Positions 24,335-37,892 of a DNA stretch of 64,000 nt are shown piece by piece. Both the position numbers and the translations under genes were made by a program. Source of the DNA: Lytechinus variegatus (lineage: Eukaryota; Echinodermata; Echinoidea; Temnopleuroida; Toxopneustidae); the NCBI RefSeq assembly GCF_018143015.1, contig NC_054750.1:3763501-3827500 (forward strand), written 5' to 3'. The notes under the pieces are model-generated. The model was given only the letters and a program-made list of their open reading frames with translations, ran no database searches and was not told the origin of the DNA. Positions within the stretch are counted from its first letter, which is position 1. Each line of letters begins with the position of its first letter.

Positions 24335-25620
24335 GGGCGCTATCCATTTCCGTCGACAGTGCTGTGTTCCTTTAAGTGTAAGGTCCTAAAATGCAAATGC
24401 GGTGCTTATACTGTATGAGAAAGTTTGGCATTGAATACATGACTGCACCGATAGCTTCCGAGCGAGCAGAGAGATACCCTTCTTCTCTACTCTGAGCAGG
24501 GATTGTTCGAGCCTCGGTACAAATCCCGCTGGTCGTGTAACTTCACTGCATATGGAACTTGAATCTAATTGCTTATTCAGTTTGGTACGAGTTCTGTTGA
24601 TATTCATGTAAAGCATGTAAAACATTTGGTTGCGATTTCTAATATGTACTTTTGTCCAAGTTCGTATTAAAAGTCATTTCTTAAGAAATGGAAACGTTTT
24701 GAATTATAGGCACGTTAAGGTGAGCTCAGTTTCCTATCTGTATCCAATAGTACGAATAGGAACGTTCTATTGTTACGGATGCCGCGAGGGACTACCTGCT
24801 TTAAGCATAGTAGATTATGTCGAGGGAATATGTGTATCAAATTTACACAATCGAATTTGAATGCTAATGTTTAAAGCCATTTTATGTTGCATTTTTCTCA
24901 GTGGTTGCCATATTCCTTGATTAACTTGGGTGAATTTATTGGTGCAGTAAAATGTATGGAAAATCTCCTACCCTCCTTGAAACTTGTAAGGCAAGCAACT
25001 ATCTTAGTTGTACCACTAAAGGCCTGTACCAAGATAAAGCAGCAATGTTGTTGGCTTATTATTACCAAAGGCCAGCATTTAAACAGGAATGTAATCACTG
25101 CGGAGCTATGTGTGCTATAGGGAGAGAGTGTTATGAAGATATTAATTTCAGTCTTTCATGAAAAGGAGCAAATAATTATTTAAGTGCTCTGGGAATTTAT
25201 TTCAAACCAATTCTTTCCAGAATACTCAACATTTCTTAGATAACTAATTTTCTTGAGGGTACCATCAGTTCCTATTAACAGGGAAATCTAAAATGACCCC
25301 TTGAAGTTCCTCAATATCATCAGACCTTGCCATATATCCTTTGGTAATGATAATCTTTTATCTCTTGTACCTTTCAGAGTTACCATGGTTACATATAATT
25401 GTATACTTTCCATTCCAGTGGGTTTTTAAGGAAAAATAAAGCGAGTAGTCATTTCCGTGTGGGTGCTCCTAATGGCAATTTATCTTTCCAGCTTTTCCTT
25501 TACCTGATCACCTTATTATTACACAATGAATGTTCCTATCGTTATATTTTTCATGGGATTATGTTCCTTACCCATAATGACTAAATAACGAGGTACTTTC
25601 CCCGAAACAAAAATAAAATA
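24335..25620 (+). other. Gene 1 3' flank / probable 3' UTR
   Basis: This is mostly single-copy sequence after the stop, without a recognised repeat. Possible poly(A) signals are ATTAAA at 24666-24671, AATAAA at 25435-25440 and AATAAA at 25612-25617. Short open frames here (for example 24884-25120) overlap one another on both strands and look like chance. Confidence 0.4.
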
Positions 25621-25929
25621 TGCTACTGAATTGGAGGAATTGAACGATTAATTTTGTGACGTAAGGTGGTGAGGTCACAGACTTGGATACCTGGAGAGTG
25701 TAATTCATTGTAAGAATCACAGTCTCGTAATGTCTTAGATGTGGTATGTTATAGTGTGATGTGTTTCGGTGATGGGGCAGAGTTAAGAGAAAGGTGTCGC
25801 ACAGTGTAGAAACAGTGGGGCACAGTTGCATGCAGTCTGAACATACCAGAAAGCACAGTTGGAAATTATGTGAAAACGATTGGTAATTGATCATGATAGT
25901 TCATCTGTTGGTTGAAAATAGCGAAAAGT

Positions 25930-26095
25930 TGAACTTTAAGTTTTCCTTACGATTGAAAAACAATGTGAACGCGCTTGCAAAACGATATGAATACGATTGC
26001 AGAACAATGCGACACTACAGGAAAACAATGTGAACAAATATGGACAACGGTGTGGACACGATTTGAAAAAGAAAATGTGAACAGAGTGAATATTG
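25930..26095. repeat. Degenerate AACAATGTGAAC tandem repeat
   Basis: The phrase AACAATG(T/C)GA(A/C) recurs with variants about every 30-35 bp (AAAACAATGTGAAC, ACGATATGAATACG, AACAATGCGACAC). Confidence 0.45.
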
Positions 26096-28960
26096 AGTGT
26101 TCATACTGATTGTAAAGATATATCCGGAATAATACGGACTGTGACTATGTGACTATTCTGCCACGATATGGAAATCTTTCAAAATTATATTATCTATGCA
26201 AGTATAATTGTCGCATTGATTAATGATTTTATGAACACGGCTTCTGCTGTATAAACACAATGAATGTGTTGAAAAATGTACTTATTCATAATTATTGTCG
26301 ATATAATCACATTATATGTGACTCTGTGTAAAGAGAAACAATTATTGTTTCGTGTTTCATTTTTCAAACGTACCTTACACACTGCGATAATTATTGATAC
26401 TTATTTAAATGATTATTGTACCCCTCTTCATGTCGACTTAACCATGTCCCTTGTAAGCGCGGTGCTAGTGGTACTGGCATTAGCGTAGGGGGGGGGGCTG
26501 AGTGCCATCATGGACCTATCATCCATGGTGCCATGGACTCATCCCCCCTCCAAAAAATAAATCACAACTAAGAAAAAAAAAGAGAAAAGGGAAATATTGT
26601 GAATATTGGGTCAAAGTCTATCACAAAATCGGATTTTTGTAATGAAAAAAAAAATGTCAAAATGTTTGCCGTTCACTTTGCTCAATCAAAACATTTTACA
26701 AAATTTTCTTCATACAATATATCTGACCCCCTCAAAAAATTGGCTCATTGCGCCACTGGTTGCGGAGATGCTAAAATATAGAGATATGACTGAAATTTTT
26801 TGGTGAAAATCCTTTTCTCTTCTATTAGTTTGCTTGTTATCAAATCAGAGCCCCCTGTTTAAAATTGATCACAGGCCCCTATATACTTAATCCCCGCCTG
26901 ATACAAAGAATATACGTGTATGCAATGCAAGTCGACTATAATTAGTGAAATGGTTCTTTCGTGTTTAGTCCTACATACAGTGGTGTTGGCATTAAATAGC
27001 AAGTGTAGTGATTATTTTGTTTTTTTATATTCATAGATGCTTATGTGTAAGCAATTGTTATCAAGCCTTTTTACGAATTCAGTATTTATTAGCTTTTAAA
27101 GCTTCGTATTTATTCACATTTTAACTAAGTCGCTCATATGTGAATCAAATGAACTGTATTTTTTATTTTGGTTTCATGCCACAGTGCTTGTGTATGTTAG
27201 ACGTGCCAATTTGATTGGTGTAATGTGTGTTTGCTTTCAAAGTTTATTTTTATTCTCGTAATTTTATTAAGGTCCCGAAGCATGGTACAATCTTTTCAAG
27301 TAGGCGTGACACGAAAAGTCACAACATGGCATATCAAAATACATAGACTTATTATAAACTGGAGTTAAACACACACATTTATCTTTAAATATTGCTATGT
27401 TTCTTTAAACCTTGGAGTTCGAGGAAATAAGATCATGGCATTTTTTGATGACCACCCTTTCACCGTACACAGAAAAACTCTGTTTAAAATGCTCATATAT
27501 AACAGTAGTTATCTCACAGTTTAAACAAGTGTTTAAAAGTTAAAACAACCATTCTCGATATATTGAAGATCAAACAGAAATTAAACTATTGTTTAAGATT
27601 TAAATAACAACTTAATTGTTGTATATAGGAATTGTTAAACAGTATTTTTATTGTGTGAAAGCCATGCAGAAGCTTAATAGAGACGCAGGGATATTATTCA
27701 TCGTGACCTAAAATTTGCCTCTCAAAGCAGAAATGGCCGAGGCGATTCGAAACCATATGGTCCTTGAAAGAGAGCGAGAAATGTTTAAAAACATGTTTAT
27801 TTCCTTTATCAACTTCCCTAGGCCTATATATAACGTTTTTATGCATAACGTAACAAATGTGATTAATATGTGATAGTTTCGAATCCTAAATATAGATCGA
27901 TAAGTTTTTATTTTGGTTCAGTAATTTCGGTATATGTAATAACATGGATTATTGATGGGGGGGGGGGAGGTGTCGAGGTGCATGATAATCAAACATCTAG
28001 AGATGGATCATTTTCAAGATCTCTGATTCTGTGTCAATTATTATTATTTATGGTGAAAATTTACGATTAAAACGTCTGATTAAAGAAAGTCGGTCACCTA
28101 CGGAAATGAAAAATTGTGTATTTTTCTTTATTCTTGTTGTTGGAATAAGTACATGTGTTAAGCAAGGTAAAGTATTATAACATAGCAGGATGTAATTTTC
28201 ATAACATGGTTTAGTACTTTCTGGTATACAATCACTTAATTTGTAATAAAGACATCAACATTCTTCTATTTAGGAAAAAAAAGGTTCCGAGAGAACGCAT
28301 GAACTAACTTGACGTTCGTTCGATTCGTGTAAGAAAAAAAAAGAGAAATGAGTCAACGACTTATTGACACATAATCTATTTCCTTTGAAAACTGTATTTC
28401 AATGCTTTCTTTCTAATCCACCTACTAGATTTCTTTCTTTAGCCTTAGTTGGTTGGCTGATAATAATTTTGGCAAGTCTGTCAATTTTGATTATTTTTTT
28501 CTTATACAAAACAACCAGAAAGAGTTTTCGTTGTGATGTTCTCTTATCAACATTCGCCTACACACACACGCACACAACATCATGTGTGTTGATTTTTGTG
28601 TCTTCTAGCTTTTTTTTTTTTCTTTCTTTCTTTCTTTCTTTCTTTCCCATCGTCTTCCTTACTTGCCACCGATTAGGGGCATCTGGCCCCTGTAAATACG
28701 CCACTACGCAGGGGCTGTGCCCCCCCCCCGATCTCTGCATTCATGTCAGTGTGACTTTGATGTTCAATGGAAGCTGGTATCATAAAGTATACGCGGTTTG
28801 TTTTGAAATGTATCGAGGCCTATACATCATTACCATGGCAACGGAAATGATCTAGCCGCAGAATGTACTGTTATTGTGCCGAGTTCAGGGTTGGTGATAG
28901 GTGAAGATAATACAGATACGAGTGTATGAGATCATAAACCGTATCAAACCTCGCATCCCT
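26096..28960. other. Intergenic region between genes 1 and 2, no gene seen
   Basis: Holds G runs at 26488-26496 and 27957-27967. A possible decayed TIR element lies around 26471-26757 (right end GCGCCACTGG). An AT-rich GTTTAAA-word cluster lies at 27480-27640, and a CA tract plus TTTC repeat at 28560-28648. No splice-bounded coding stretch was found. Confidence 0.4.
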
Positions 28961-28969
28961 GCAGTAAAT

Positions 28970-29180
28970 AACACGGTGTCACACAGTGTCACACAGAATG
29001 TGATCACATAGTGGACTATGTGAAAATATTATTCACACTGTTAAAATGATCAAATTTAGCAGTGTAAAAGGAATTTCACACGGTGGCTACCTCTACGGTG
29101 GATGTTCACAATGTGTTGGCATAGTGGACTGTATGTTCCACACTGTAGCTCACACTGTGGCACGTATTGTGGAACACCGT
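28970..29180. repeat. CACACTGTG/CACAGTG phrase cluster
   Basis: Many short self-complementary words (CACACTGT, CACAGTGT, ACACGGTG, CACATAGTG, ACAATGTG) at irregular spacing over ~200 bp on both strands. Confidence 0.55.
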
Positions 29181-29769
29181 GTTTTTCCGTATAGGGATGG
29201 CCGTATGCAATGGATGGGAGGGGTTAGAGAGATTTCTAGAAAATCCGTTTTTAATTGCAAATTTATGTAAAAATGTACGAAATCTACGAAGAGATTCGCG
29301 GGGTACTGAAAGTCTTCTTTGGAGAATGTCATGGAGAAACATTTATAGAACATACGTTTTTATTGCAAATTATGGAAAATGTGCACCAACTCGTTATGAT
29401 CGTAAAACACCCCTAAGCCCCCCCCCCCCCCACTTTCATTGACGAGTTCGGTCGCTTCCCCCTCACTTTATGGTTGCCGCGAACCGACTAAACGAATACA
29501 CGTATTCAAGTATATATAGCTTATATATGTTCGTAGGTGTTTTAGAGAGGTAAAGTTACACGATTTATTCAATTTTTTCATACCACGTGCATTATATCGC
29601 ATCGCCCTATTCCCAGTCGTTACGAAAAATCTATATAAAAATGCCTCACATGCACCTGACAGTCAATATCGAGGAGGGGATTTATCGATTTAGGCCTTTT
29701 TATTTCTTTAAAACGGTTTCTAGTTTCGAACATTTGACGTAATTATTTTCCCGAACCGCCCCCATACAA

Positions 29770-29916
29770 AACACACACACACACAAACAAACGCGGAGAG
29801 CCATGCTATCACAAGGTCTTTAGATGGTAATGTATATAAATAAATAAACAAATAAACACACACACACACACACACCCACGCACACACCCACACACACACA
29901 CACACACATACATATA

Positions 29917-29970
<54 letters not shown>
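29770..29970. repeat. CA and TA dinucleotide microsatellites
   Basis: CA arrays at 29773-29786 and 29858-29910, and TA arrays at about 29917-29982. The stretch to 30115 holds a CCTGAAGAAGGTAGATGTCT sentence similar in kind to the one at 14276, possibly a Penelope-like terminal fragment. Confidence 0.85.
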
Positions 29971-30718
29971 TATACATATATAGCAACAATTAAGTTATCA
30001 TATTATATAGCAACAAATAGTTCTGCAATTCACGAATCTTCCCTGAAGAAGGTAGATGTCTACCAAAAATTTGGAGAGTGAATAAAAGAACTTAATTGTT
30101 GGCATTGCAAAAACTGCATTACTCGTGAATTTGTTTCGCATTTCTGATATACTCCACTCTACTTGTCCTAAATTGTCACTCCCGGACCAATCAACTTGAT
30201 ACTTACTGTCCCAGTATAGTCTTCAAGCACAGACCTTGCTTTTAACAATTCGTATAGTGCATAATGCGGAGTCTGAACCGAGTCTGAAGTAGTGAGACTA
30301 GATTCACTCTGTATTGTGGCTGGCTCCTATTTCACACATGCTAACGGTGTGTGATCTAGTCTTTGCTCTAGAAATATAAGGGTATGAATAAGCGTCCAAT
30401 TTGAGTCTGTGTTTGAAGACTGCGTCGAGTCCCAGTGTAGAAAGATCGAGGGTGCTAACTTCCGGGGGTGTGCTCCGGAAGTGATACTCCTCCACAATTA
30501 TGAGCTGACTGCCCTGGGCCTCCAGTGAACATATTCCTATTAAACTCTTAGTTACCTTTTAAATTGATGTGCAAAATACGCGTTAAAATGGCTGACCCAA
30601 ATGTCCAAGCGTCCTACATTTGTGGTTTGTCGACTTGATTTTTTATTGACCCGGATTGACCCGGAGCCGGAAGTAGTTCTTGGGGAAAGAAAACGAGAGA
30701 AGCAACCTTTGCTTCACA

Positions 30719-31328
30719 TTAAAGGTCAAGTCCACCTCAGAAAAATGTTGATTTGAATCAATAGAGAAAAATCAGACAAGCACAATGCTGAAGATTTCAT
30801 CAAAATCGGATGTAAAATAAGAAAGTTATGACATTTCAAAGTTTCGCTAATTTTTAACAAAATAGTTATATGAACGAGCCAGTTACATCCAAATGAGAGA
30901 GTTGATGATGTCACTCACTCACTATTTCTTTTGTTTTTTATTGTTTGAATTATACAATATTTCAATTTTTACGAATTTGACGATTAGGACCTCCTTGCCT
31001 GAAGCACAAAATGTTAGAATAATGGAATTCCACGTGTTCAGGGAGGAATGAAACTTCATTTCACATGACAATGACGAGAAAATAAAAAATATTTCATATT
31101 TCAAACAATAAAAAACAAAAGAAATAGTGAATGAATGACATCATCGACTCTCTCATTTGGATGTAGCTGGCTCGTTCATATAACTGTTTTTGTGAAATAA
31201 AGCGAAACTTTGAAATGTCATAACTTTCTTATCATACATCCGATTTTGATGAAATTTTCAGTGTTATGCTTGTTGAATTTTTCTCTTTTTATTCAAATCA
31301 AGTTTTTGTTGGGGTGGACTTGGGTTTG
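30719..31328. mobile_element. Foldback MITE family A, copy 3
   Basis: Opens TTAAAGGTCAAGTCCACC; the right end (GGGTGGACTTGGGTTTGAA) is slightly decayed. The arms read in opposite senses with ACAAAAGAAATAGTGA at the inner edges. Confidence 0.8.
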
Positions 31329-32330
31329 AAGGGCCTATCTCTCCTCGGATTATTTCTTTAATTCTGATAGGCACGTTTTAATCTGCCCTTTCTCTCCTTT
31401 AGTCGATGATTGATTTCCGTCTTCACCGCTGTCGACCATCTACTCCGGATATGTTTACCAATAAATGTTGTTTACTGGCAATCAAGAACCGGAATAAAAT
31501 CACAAACACAGCTGTGAAAAGTATATTTTAGGCTTTTTCTAGTATTGCTTGGGGGTTGGTTTTACAAAAAAAGAGCTTAACACTCTTTTAAACATATTTA
31601 AGAAAAGCAGAAGACAGTTGGTTCGGAAGAGTTGACCTTAAACACGGATCTTAAAGTGACTTCCATAGCTCCAAAATTCAACAACAACAACAACAACACT
31701 AACAACTACCACAACAAATGAATGTGATAATTAATGATTGTACAATTCATATTCAAAACGATTATATAAATTGTAAACAAATAAAAATCACAGAGTTCAA
31801 ATCGAATTCAATAACTTTAACATAATCTTGAATTAAAACAGAATGAGAAAATGGCCAATAAGATAACAGGGAAATAGTATCTTGATACGATGATGATGCG
31901 ATATTCGTATGGATTCTCAATCATCTTCTTTAACTCAAGATTATTTTTATGATAATGATCTGAAATTCACTTTGCGAATTTATACGATAATCGTATGATT
32001 TCCGCATGGATTCGCGATCATCGCGTCCGTCCACTTGTTTAGCGCAAATTTGTACAAACTTTCAAAATCGTTAGATAGTAACCCTTTATTACATCGTAGG
32101 GACAACGTAGGAAATCGTACGATAGCCGTAAGTAATGTAAACACAAAATTGTAAGCCGTAGCCTCCTACGATATGGCACCGAAAAAAAATCGCACGAAAG
32201 CATGGACCTCCTACCAGAATCTCCATGGTTAGAAAAAAAGGGACTCGAAAGCGCCACTAGTGAGGGGGGGGGGGGGGGGGGGAGTGGCCAAGAGGGCGAA
32301 CATCCTGTTTTTAAAGCAATACCCCCCTCC

Positions 32331-32369
<39 letters not shown>

Positions 32370-33779
32370 TCACAAATATATCATATTAGAAAAAAGAAGC
32401 AAGATAAATGAGGTTAAGAAAAAGAAGTCGAAGATAATGTTATTGAAAGAAAATGTGGGGTCGTCTATACCTATTCTGTCATTGATGAAAAAAAGACGAC
32501 TTCCTCATCTTGTCCCCCCCCCCCCCAGCATAAGGGCATCGCAACTGGTTCACGTACGTGAGCATTGGGAATAGCACAATTCAGTTTATTTTCTGTAGCA
32601 CCTGTTTGTGTATCATATTTTTTCCTCAATTGTATCACTATAATTTGTAAATTTTGTCAAAATTTTGATTTATTGACGCCCGTAGGTTATTGTTCATGTC
32701 AGGATTGGTATAAAACGTAATTGAATGACGTCACAGATTGTCAAGGAGTGCATGTGGAAGTCGAGAAATTTGAAAGAATGTATGCGCAAAGAGTGACAAT
32801 GACAGGTGTAGAGGAAAAAGAAGGGAAGGGGGGGGGGTGGTGAATGGAAGATGTACAGGAAAACTGTGTTAAAGAAAAGATCAAGAGCAAATCAGAGAGA
32901 GAAAGAGACAGAGGAGGGAGGAGTAGAGAGGGATGGGGGGGGGTAGACACAATAAAGGGAGAGAGAGAGGGGGAAGGGCTATTTGAAGGTAGTTAATGGG
33001 AGAGAGAGGGGAGGGGTGGGAGCAGGTTGGATACTAAGCCAAGTATTCTTTCGAGGATTTCAGAAAGAAAAAAAAAACGGACAGATAGAGTGAGTGTGAG
33101 AGAGAGAAGGAGAGAGAGGGTGGAGAGAAGGGATAGAGGGAGTGTGTGTGTGTGTGTGTGAAAATGACGAGGGTGGGGGAGGCCGGAGACAGTTAGCCCG
33201 TTAACCTCGTTATCTTTCACTCAGTCACTTGTCAACGTGCAAGAATGTTTTTTTTTTAAATCATAATATTTGTTTAACCACCTGGTCTTTCTAGAATATG
33301 ATTTACACCACGTCAGACCTATTTTTCTCCTCCCTTTTTGAATCGTCAGGAGAAAAACAACGACAGGACTTCAAATGATCAGACATCTCTCTGTTGAAAC
33401 ATGACTTAAACAGGTTCTATCAAGAAATAAAAATCAAATAAAAAATTTGATAGAATCAGAATGAATTAGAGAAAGAAGGCAGTATTTTTAATGACCAGAA
33501 CGTGACCGGTAAAATTGATTGTTAGGTTTTGTAGAGGTATATCTGATATCTTTTGAGTTTCATAGAAGATAGGAAAATCAACATGGTTACTGTTAATCGA
33601 TGATGAATCTACTTGTCACGTTTAAAACACATTGCTGACATTAAGTCATTCCTATCATCATAAACATCAGCATCATCAATGTCAGTATCGACATCGTATC
33701 ATTCTCCATTCCTGGCTCTTTTTCCATTTTCTTCTTTTCCTTCCTAATTTTCTTCTTCTTATTCTTCTTCTCATAGTCG
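31329..33779. other. Intergenic, GA-rich low-complexity, no gene seen
   Basis: A G run at 32263-32281, a TA repeat at 32335-32367, and GA-rich DNA at 32810-33170 containing a GT array at 33142-33158. All frames here are microsatellite artefacts or short. Confidence 0.55.
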
Positions 33780-34513
33780 TCGTCATCATCATCATCACTA
33801 CCACCATCGTCGTCGTTGTTATCATAATCATCATCATCCCCTCCTCATCATCCTTCTCCTCCTCCTCCTCATCATCATCACCATCATCATTATCATCCCC
33901 CTCCTCCACCTTCTCCTCATCATCATCATCGTCATCCCCCTCCTCCTCATCATCCTTCTCTTCTTCCTCATCACCATCATCATCATCATCCTCATCATCC
34001 CCCTCCTCCTCCTCATCATCCTTCTCCTCCTCCTCCTCCTCATCATCATCCTTCTTCTCCTCCTCATCATCACCATCATCATCATCGTCATCCCCCTCCT
34101 CCTCATCATCATCCTTCTTCTCCTCCTCCTCATCATCACCATCATCATCATCGTCATCCCCCTCCTCCTCATCATCATCCTTCTCCTCCTCATCATCACC
34201 ATCATCATCATCGTCATCCCCCTCCTCCTCATCATCATCCTTCTCCTCCTCCTCCTCATCACCATCATCATCATCGTCATCCCCCTCCTCCTCATCATCA
34301 TCCTTCTTCTTCTCCTCCTCATCATCACCATCATCATCATCGTCATCCCCCTCCTCCTCATCATCATCCTTCTTCTCCTCCTCCTCATCATCACCATCAT
34401 CATCATCGTCATCCCCCTCCTCCTCATCATCATCCTTCTTCTCCTCCTCCTCATCATCATCACCATCATCATTGTCATCCCCCCCTCCTCATCATCCTTC
34501 TCCTCATCGTCAT
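33780..34513. repeat. CAT/CCT minisatellite with ~66-bp higher-order period
   Basis: A triplet array organised in ~63-69-bp units of the form CCCCCTCCTCCTCATCATC, CTTCTTCTCC block, CACCATCATCATCATCG block, repeated about seven times at 34020-34480. It gives Ser-rich (+) and Met/Arg-rich (-) frames that are not genes. Confidence 0.9.
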
Positions 34514-36184
34514 ATCATCATTATCGCCGCTAAAAAAACAATTCCGAATAGTAAACAGACTCGAATAGTAGTGTGCATTGGCTCATGACTTTATTGCATT
34601 AAAGACCAAGTAAAAAGAATACAAGATTAATATTTCAAAAATATTCAAGACATTGGAATGATATCAATTATCAACAATCTTTACCTTAATTCACTAATCA
34701 ATTACGTCTTCATATTACGATTGTTTATACATATGATTACGCATTGCAATATCACCTTTCATATCACATTTTGCACTGATTCCCTTTTCTCTTCAGAAAA
34801 ACACAACAAACATTGACGGACTAAAAAATCATAGTTCCCCTCCAAATCGCAACCAACCAATGACCATTATCATATTCCACTGCCTATCTAAAATCTTTCC
34901 CAAGCATGATCAAGAAAACATTTCAAAAATCTTGTCGACCATGAATACAAAATGGATCGATATTTGCCCCCTAAAGTAATTGACAACCCCCCCCCAAAAA
35001 AAAAAAGAGAGAGAGAGAGAGAGGGAAATATATCAATAAAATAAACAAACTTATCAACACCAAAACTGTAGACATTTGCCCCTCGAGAATTTGACTATCC
35101 CCGACCATCAAAGTTTCAAAATCTCCACATGGGGGGGGGGGTTCTCTCACACCCCGCAAATCTCTAAAATGTACGGGCCTGCAAGCTCAAACTATTCACG
35201 AAGGAGGCCAAGAGCGTTATCGATCAAAGTAGAGCGGCTCCGTACACAATGCCCATCTTGGCCGAACCGGCAGCGATTCTTTTTTCCTCGTCAGTACTTG
35301 TGTACCTGACCCGAGAGGGCAGTATAACGTAGCCGTAACTTATTTCATGAATAAGTGTATGGGAATGACGATATAATAGAGTTTATTTAGTCAGACTACG
35401 CCTCATGAATATTCATTGCGACACGACGCGTTAAAATAGTGTAATTTCGGACCCATCTGTCAGCTCGATTGGTTGGGCTGAATCAGTAAGCCAATCCTGC
35501 AGTTATTCGTTGACGCATGTTCGAGTCTCGCCTAAAACGATTAAAATAAAATGAAATAAAAATAAAAAAATTGAGGCCAGACTCGGAAAAATACAATTCC
35601 AAGATTTGAAGTCTGATTCAAAGCCTACAAAAAAGCCCTCTCGAGTCGGGTGCACAAGCTGACCTAAAAAAAAAAATCGCGAATCGGCACACAATAGGAT
35701 TGATGGTGATTGGACATGGTCGCGTTCTCTACTCGGCAGTGGAAACCGGCCATAAAATCAAATTTGAGATATTTTGAAAATCAGATAAATGATCAAATCA
35801 GATTTACAAAAAACATACTGTTTGTAATTATTGGTAACTGCCAAAAACAAAGCATAAAAAGTTCATTTTTGTATTACTTACTTTCTTTTCATTCAGTAAA
35901 ATTCGGATTATACATTTATAGTCTCTTTTATAGAACCCTAAGCACAGGTTCATGATATATATATATATATAGCTTATGTAAAAAGTCTTTATGATTTTAC
36001 ATGACTGAATCTTATGAATAGATCATATCATCAATAATCCATTAGGAAAAACCCACAGTGATACAGAGACAGCGGTTCAATTTAAGCACTTTTCATAAAA
36101 ATTGATTTTGAAAATGACACTTGACGATTTCTTTTACTTAAATTTGACAAGATGTATTAAAATCGTTACACGAAAACAGTTATT
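34514..36184. other. Intergenic, no gene seen
   Basis: A GA microsatellite lies at 35006-35022 and a TA run at 35959-35971. A decayed SINE-like segment near 35465-35540 contains TGTTCGAGTCTCGCC. A slightly CpG-rich piece at 35170-35420 has no motif I can name. Confidence 0.35.
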
Positions 36185-36485
36185 TGTGCATATAATTGAT
36201 AGAGAGTTTTCGCATCCAGTACGCAGACGCTTTCAACGTTCAGAATTGATAATGCCCATCAAATCACAATGAACGGCTTATTGGCGATTGTCGAAAATTG
36301 GTGAACCGAGACAGCAGATCGTCCTAAGAATCGGAACAGACGAAAAATTGAAAATATGTCGTTGTCCGGAGTCCAGGACGACACTGCTGTTTTGATTTCC
36401 TGATTTTCGACAAAGGCCTCTTTGTAATTAAGGGATTTCGACAATAGATTTCCAGCGTTCTAGAAAGCGTCAGGATAGTGGTTGT
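36185..36485. repeat. Self-complementary ~280-bp repeat family D, copy 1
   Basis: An imperfect palindrome: the left half has TTGTCGAAAATTGGTGAAC, the right half TGATTTTCGACAAAGGCC. The outer ends are GACGCTTTC and GAAAGCGTC. It lies 1.4 kb beyond the 3' end of gene 2. Confidence 0.6.
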
Positions 36486-36599
36486 GAAAACTCCTGATTA
36501 AACAAACGTACATACAAATATTTGGCTTTATTTAGAGACTGTGCCGAGTCTTTCCTGTAACAAACTTTATAGGAAAATGAAAATTTAACATTAAACTGT

Positions 36600-36867
36600 T
36601 ACTACTATTATTGTACTACTACATGTACTAGTTGTACTTTTACTACTACTACTTCTACTACTGCTTCTACTACTACTTCTACTACTACTTCTACTACTAC
36701 TGCTACTACTACTACTATTAATACTACTGCTACTGCTACTACTACTACTACTATTACCACTATTGATACTACTACTACTTCTATTATTTATCTTTTTTTA
36801 TTTCCTTCTTATTATTTCCGCTTCTGAAATTACTTATATTACACATGGTGATCATGATATGAAATCA

Positions 36868-36906
<39 letters not shown>

Positions 36907-36990
36907 GTTATAATAATAATAATAATAACAAAAATAATGATGATAATAATAATAGCAACAACAACAACAATAATAACAAAATAATAATAA
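36600..36990. repeat. TAC and AAT triplet microsatellites
   Basis: ACT/TAC array at 36600-36780 and AAT/AAC array at 36867-36990. The remainder to 37892 is AT-rich gene 2 3' flank without other features. Confidence 0.9.
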
Positions 36991-37892
36991 TAATTATGGC
37001 AAATATGGGTAATTATAACAATTCTAACAATCACATTTAAGTATAGCAAGACAACAACATTAGTCATTTTAATGATTTCATAGATGAATGTTTAAACAAA
37101 ACTTGCATGCCAAATATTGGAATCATATACAGATATCATTGATTATAAAGTTACAATACATTCGCTTAATCATTGATGGAAAGATGTTTATTTACGAGTA
37201 CAATATATAATTGAAAGCGAACTTACTGATAATTTCAGTTTGCACTTCTATAGCGATGCATTTGCCACGCAGTGCAATCACACACGAGAAAAAAGTTCTG
37301 ATCATGTTCGCAGTATTAAGCAAAATTATAGAGATACATTCCCTCATCGAAAAAACCAACAGTAACTATTTAATGCCCAACTCTCTTCCAGCCATAAACG
37401 ATTTCGTGAATATATGGCAGCCCTGCCATTTTATTGGGCAAGGGAGGGGGGGGGTGACTTGAATACACACCTCACGCTGTATTTAAAGACAATAGTTTAA
37501 AAAAATGACAAAGAAATAATTATCGCATTTCAAATTAAGTTGCTGTTCTGCATTAATTTAGTCCTTAAATGCCAAGTGTTCACGATAAACAAAATTGTAG
37601 ATATTCGCACGATTTTACAGGACTAATCGATTCATTAGGCATGCACGTTCCGAATGATTAAAACATGATATTGTCTCCGATTAAGTTTGATTAAATTTTC
37701 AGTTTTACAAATTGTCAAATAAAGTCAAATAAAACTTTGAAAATCTACCACAGACTTTTGAAAATTAACGACAGACTTATGTGCGTTTTCCCCAACTATT
37801 TGACGCTTGTATCATATATCATAGCGTCATCAAGGTCATTTGATAATTTTCTTTTAAATTTGGTATTCGACGACACCACCCACTACGCGCGG

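Noticed and set aside
24884-25161. Small genes after gene 1 (69-78 aa, both strands)
   Set aside because: Overlapping frames on both strands without motifs, in what is probably the 3' UTR of gene 1.
33632-34588. 318-aa Ser-rich plus frame and 214-aa Met/Arg minus frame
   Set aside because: Triplet minisatellite read in two frames; the composition follows the repeat and stops as soon as the repeat ends.
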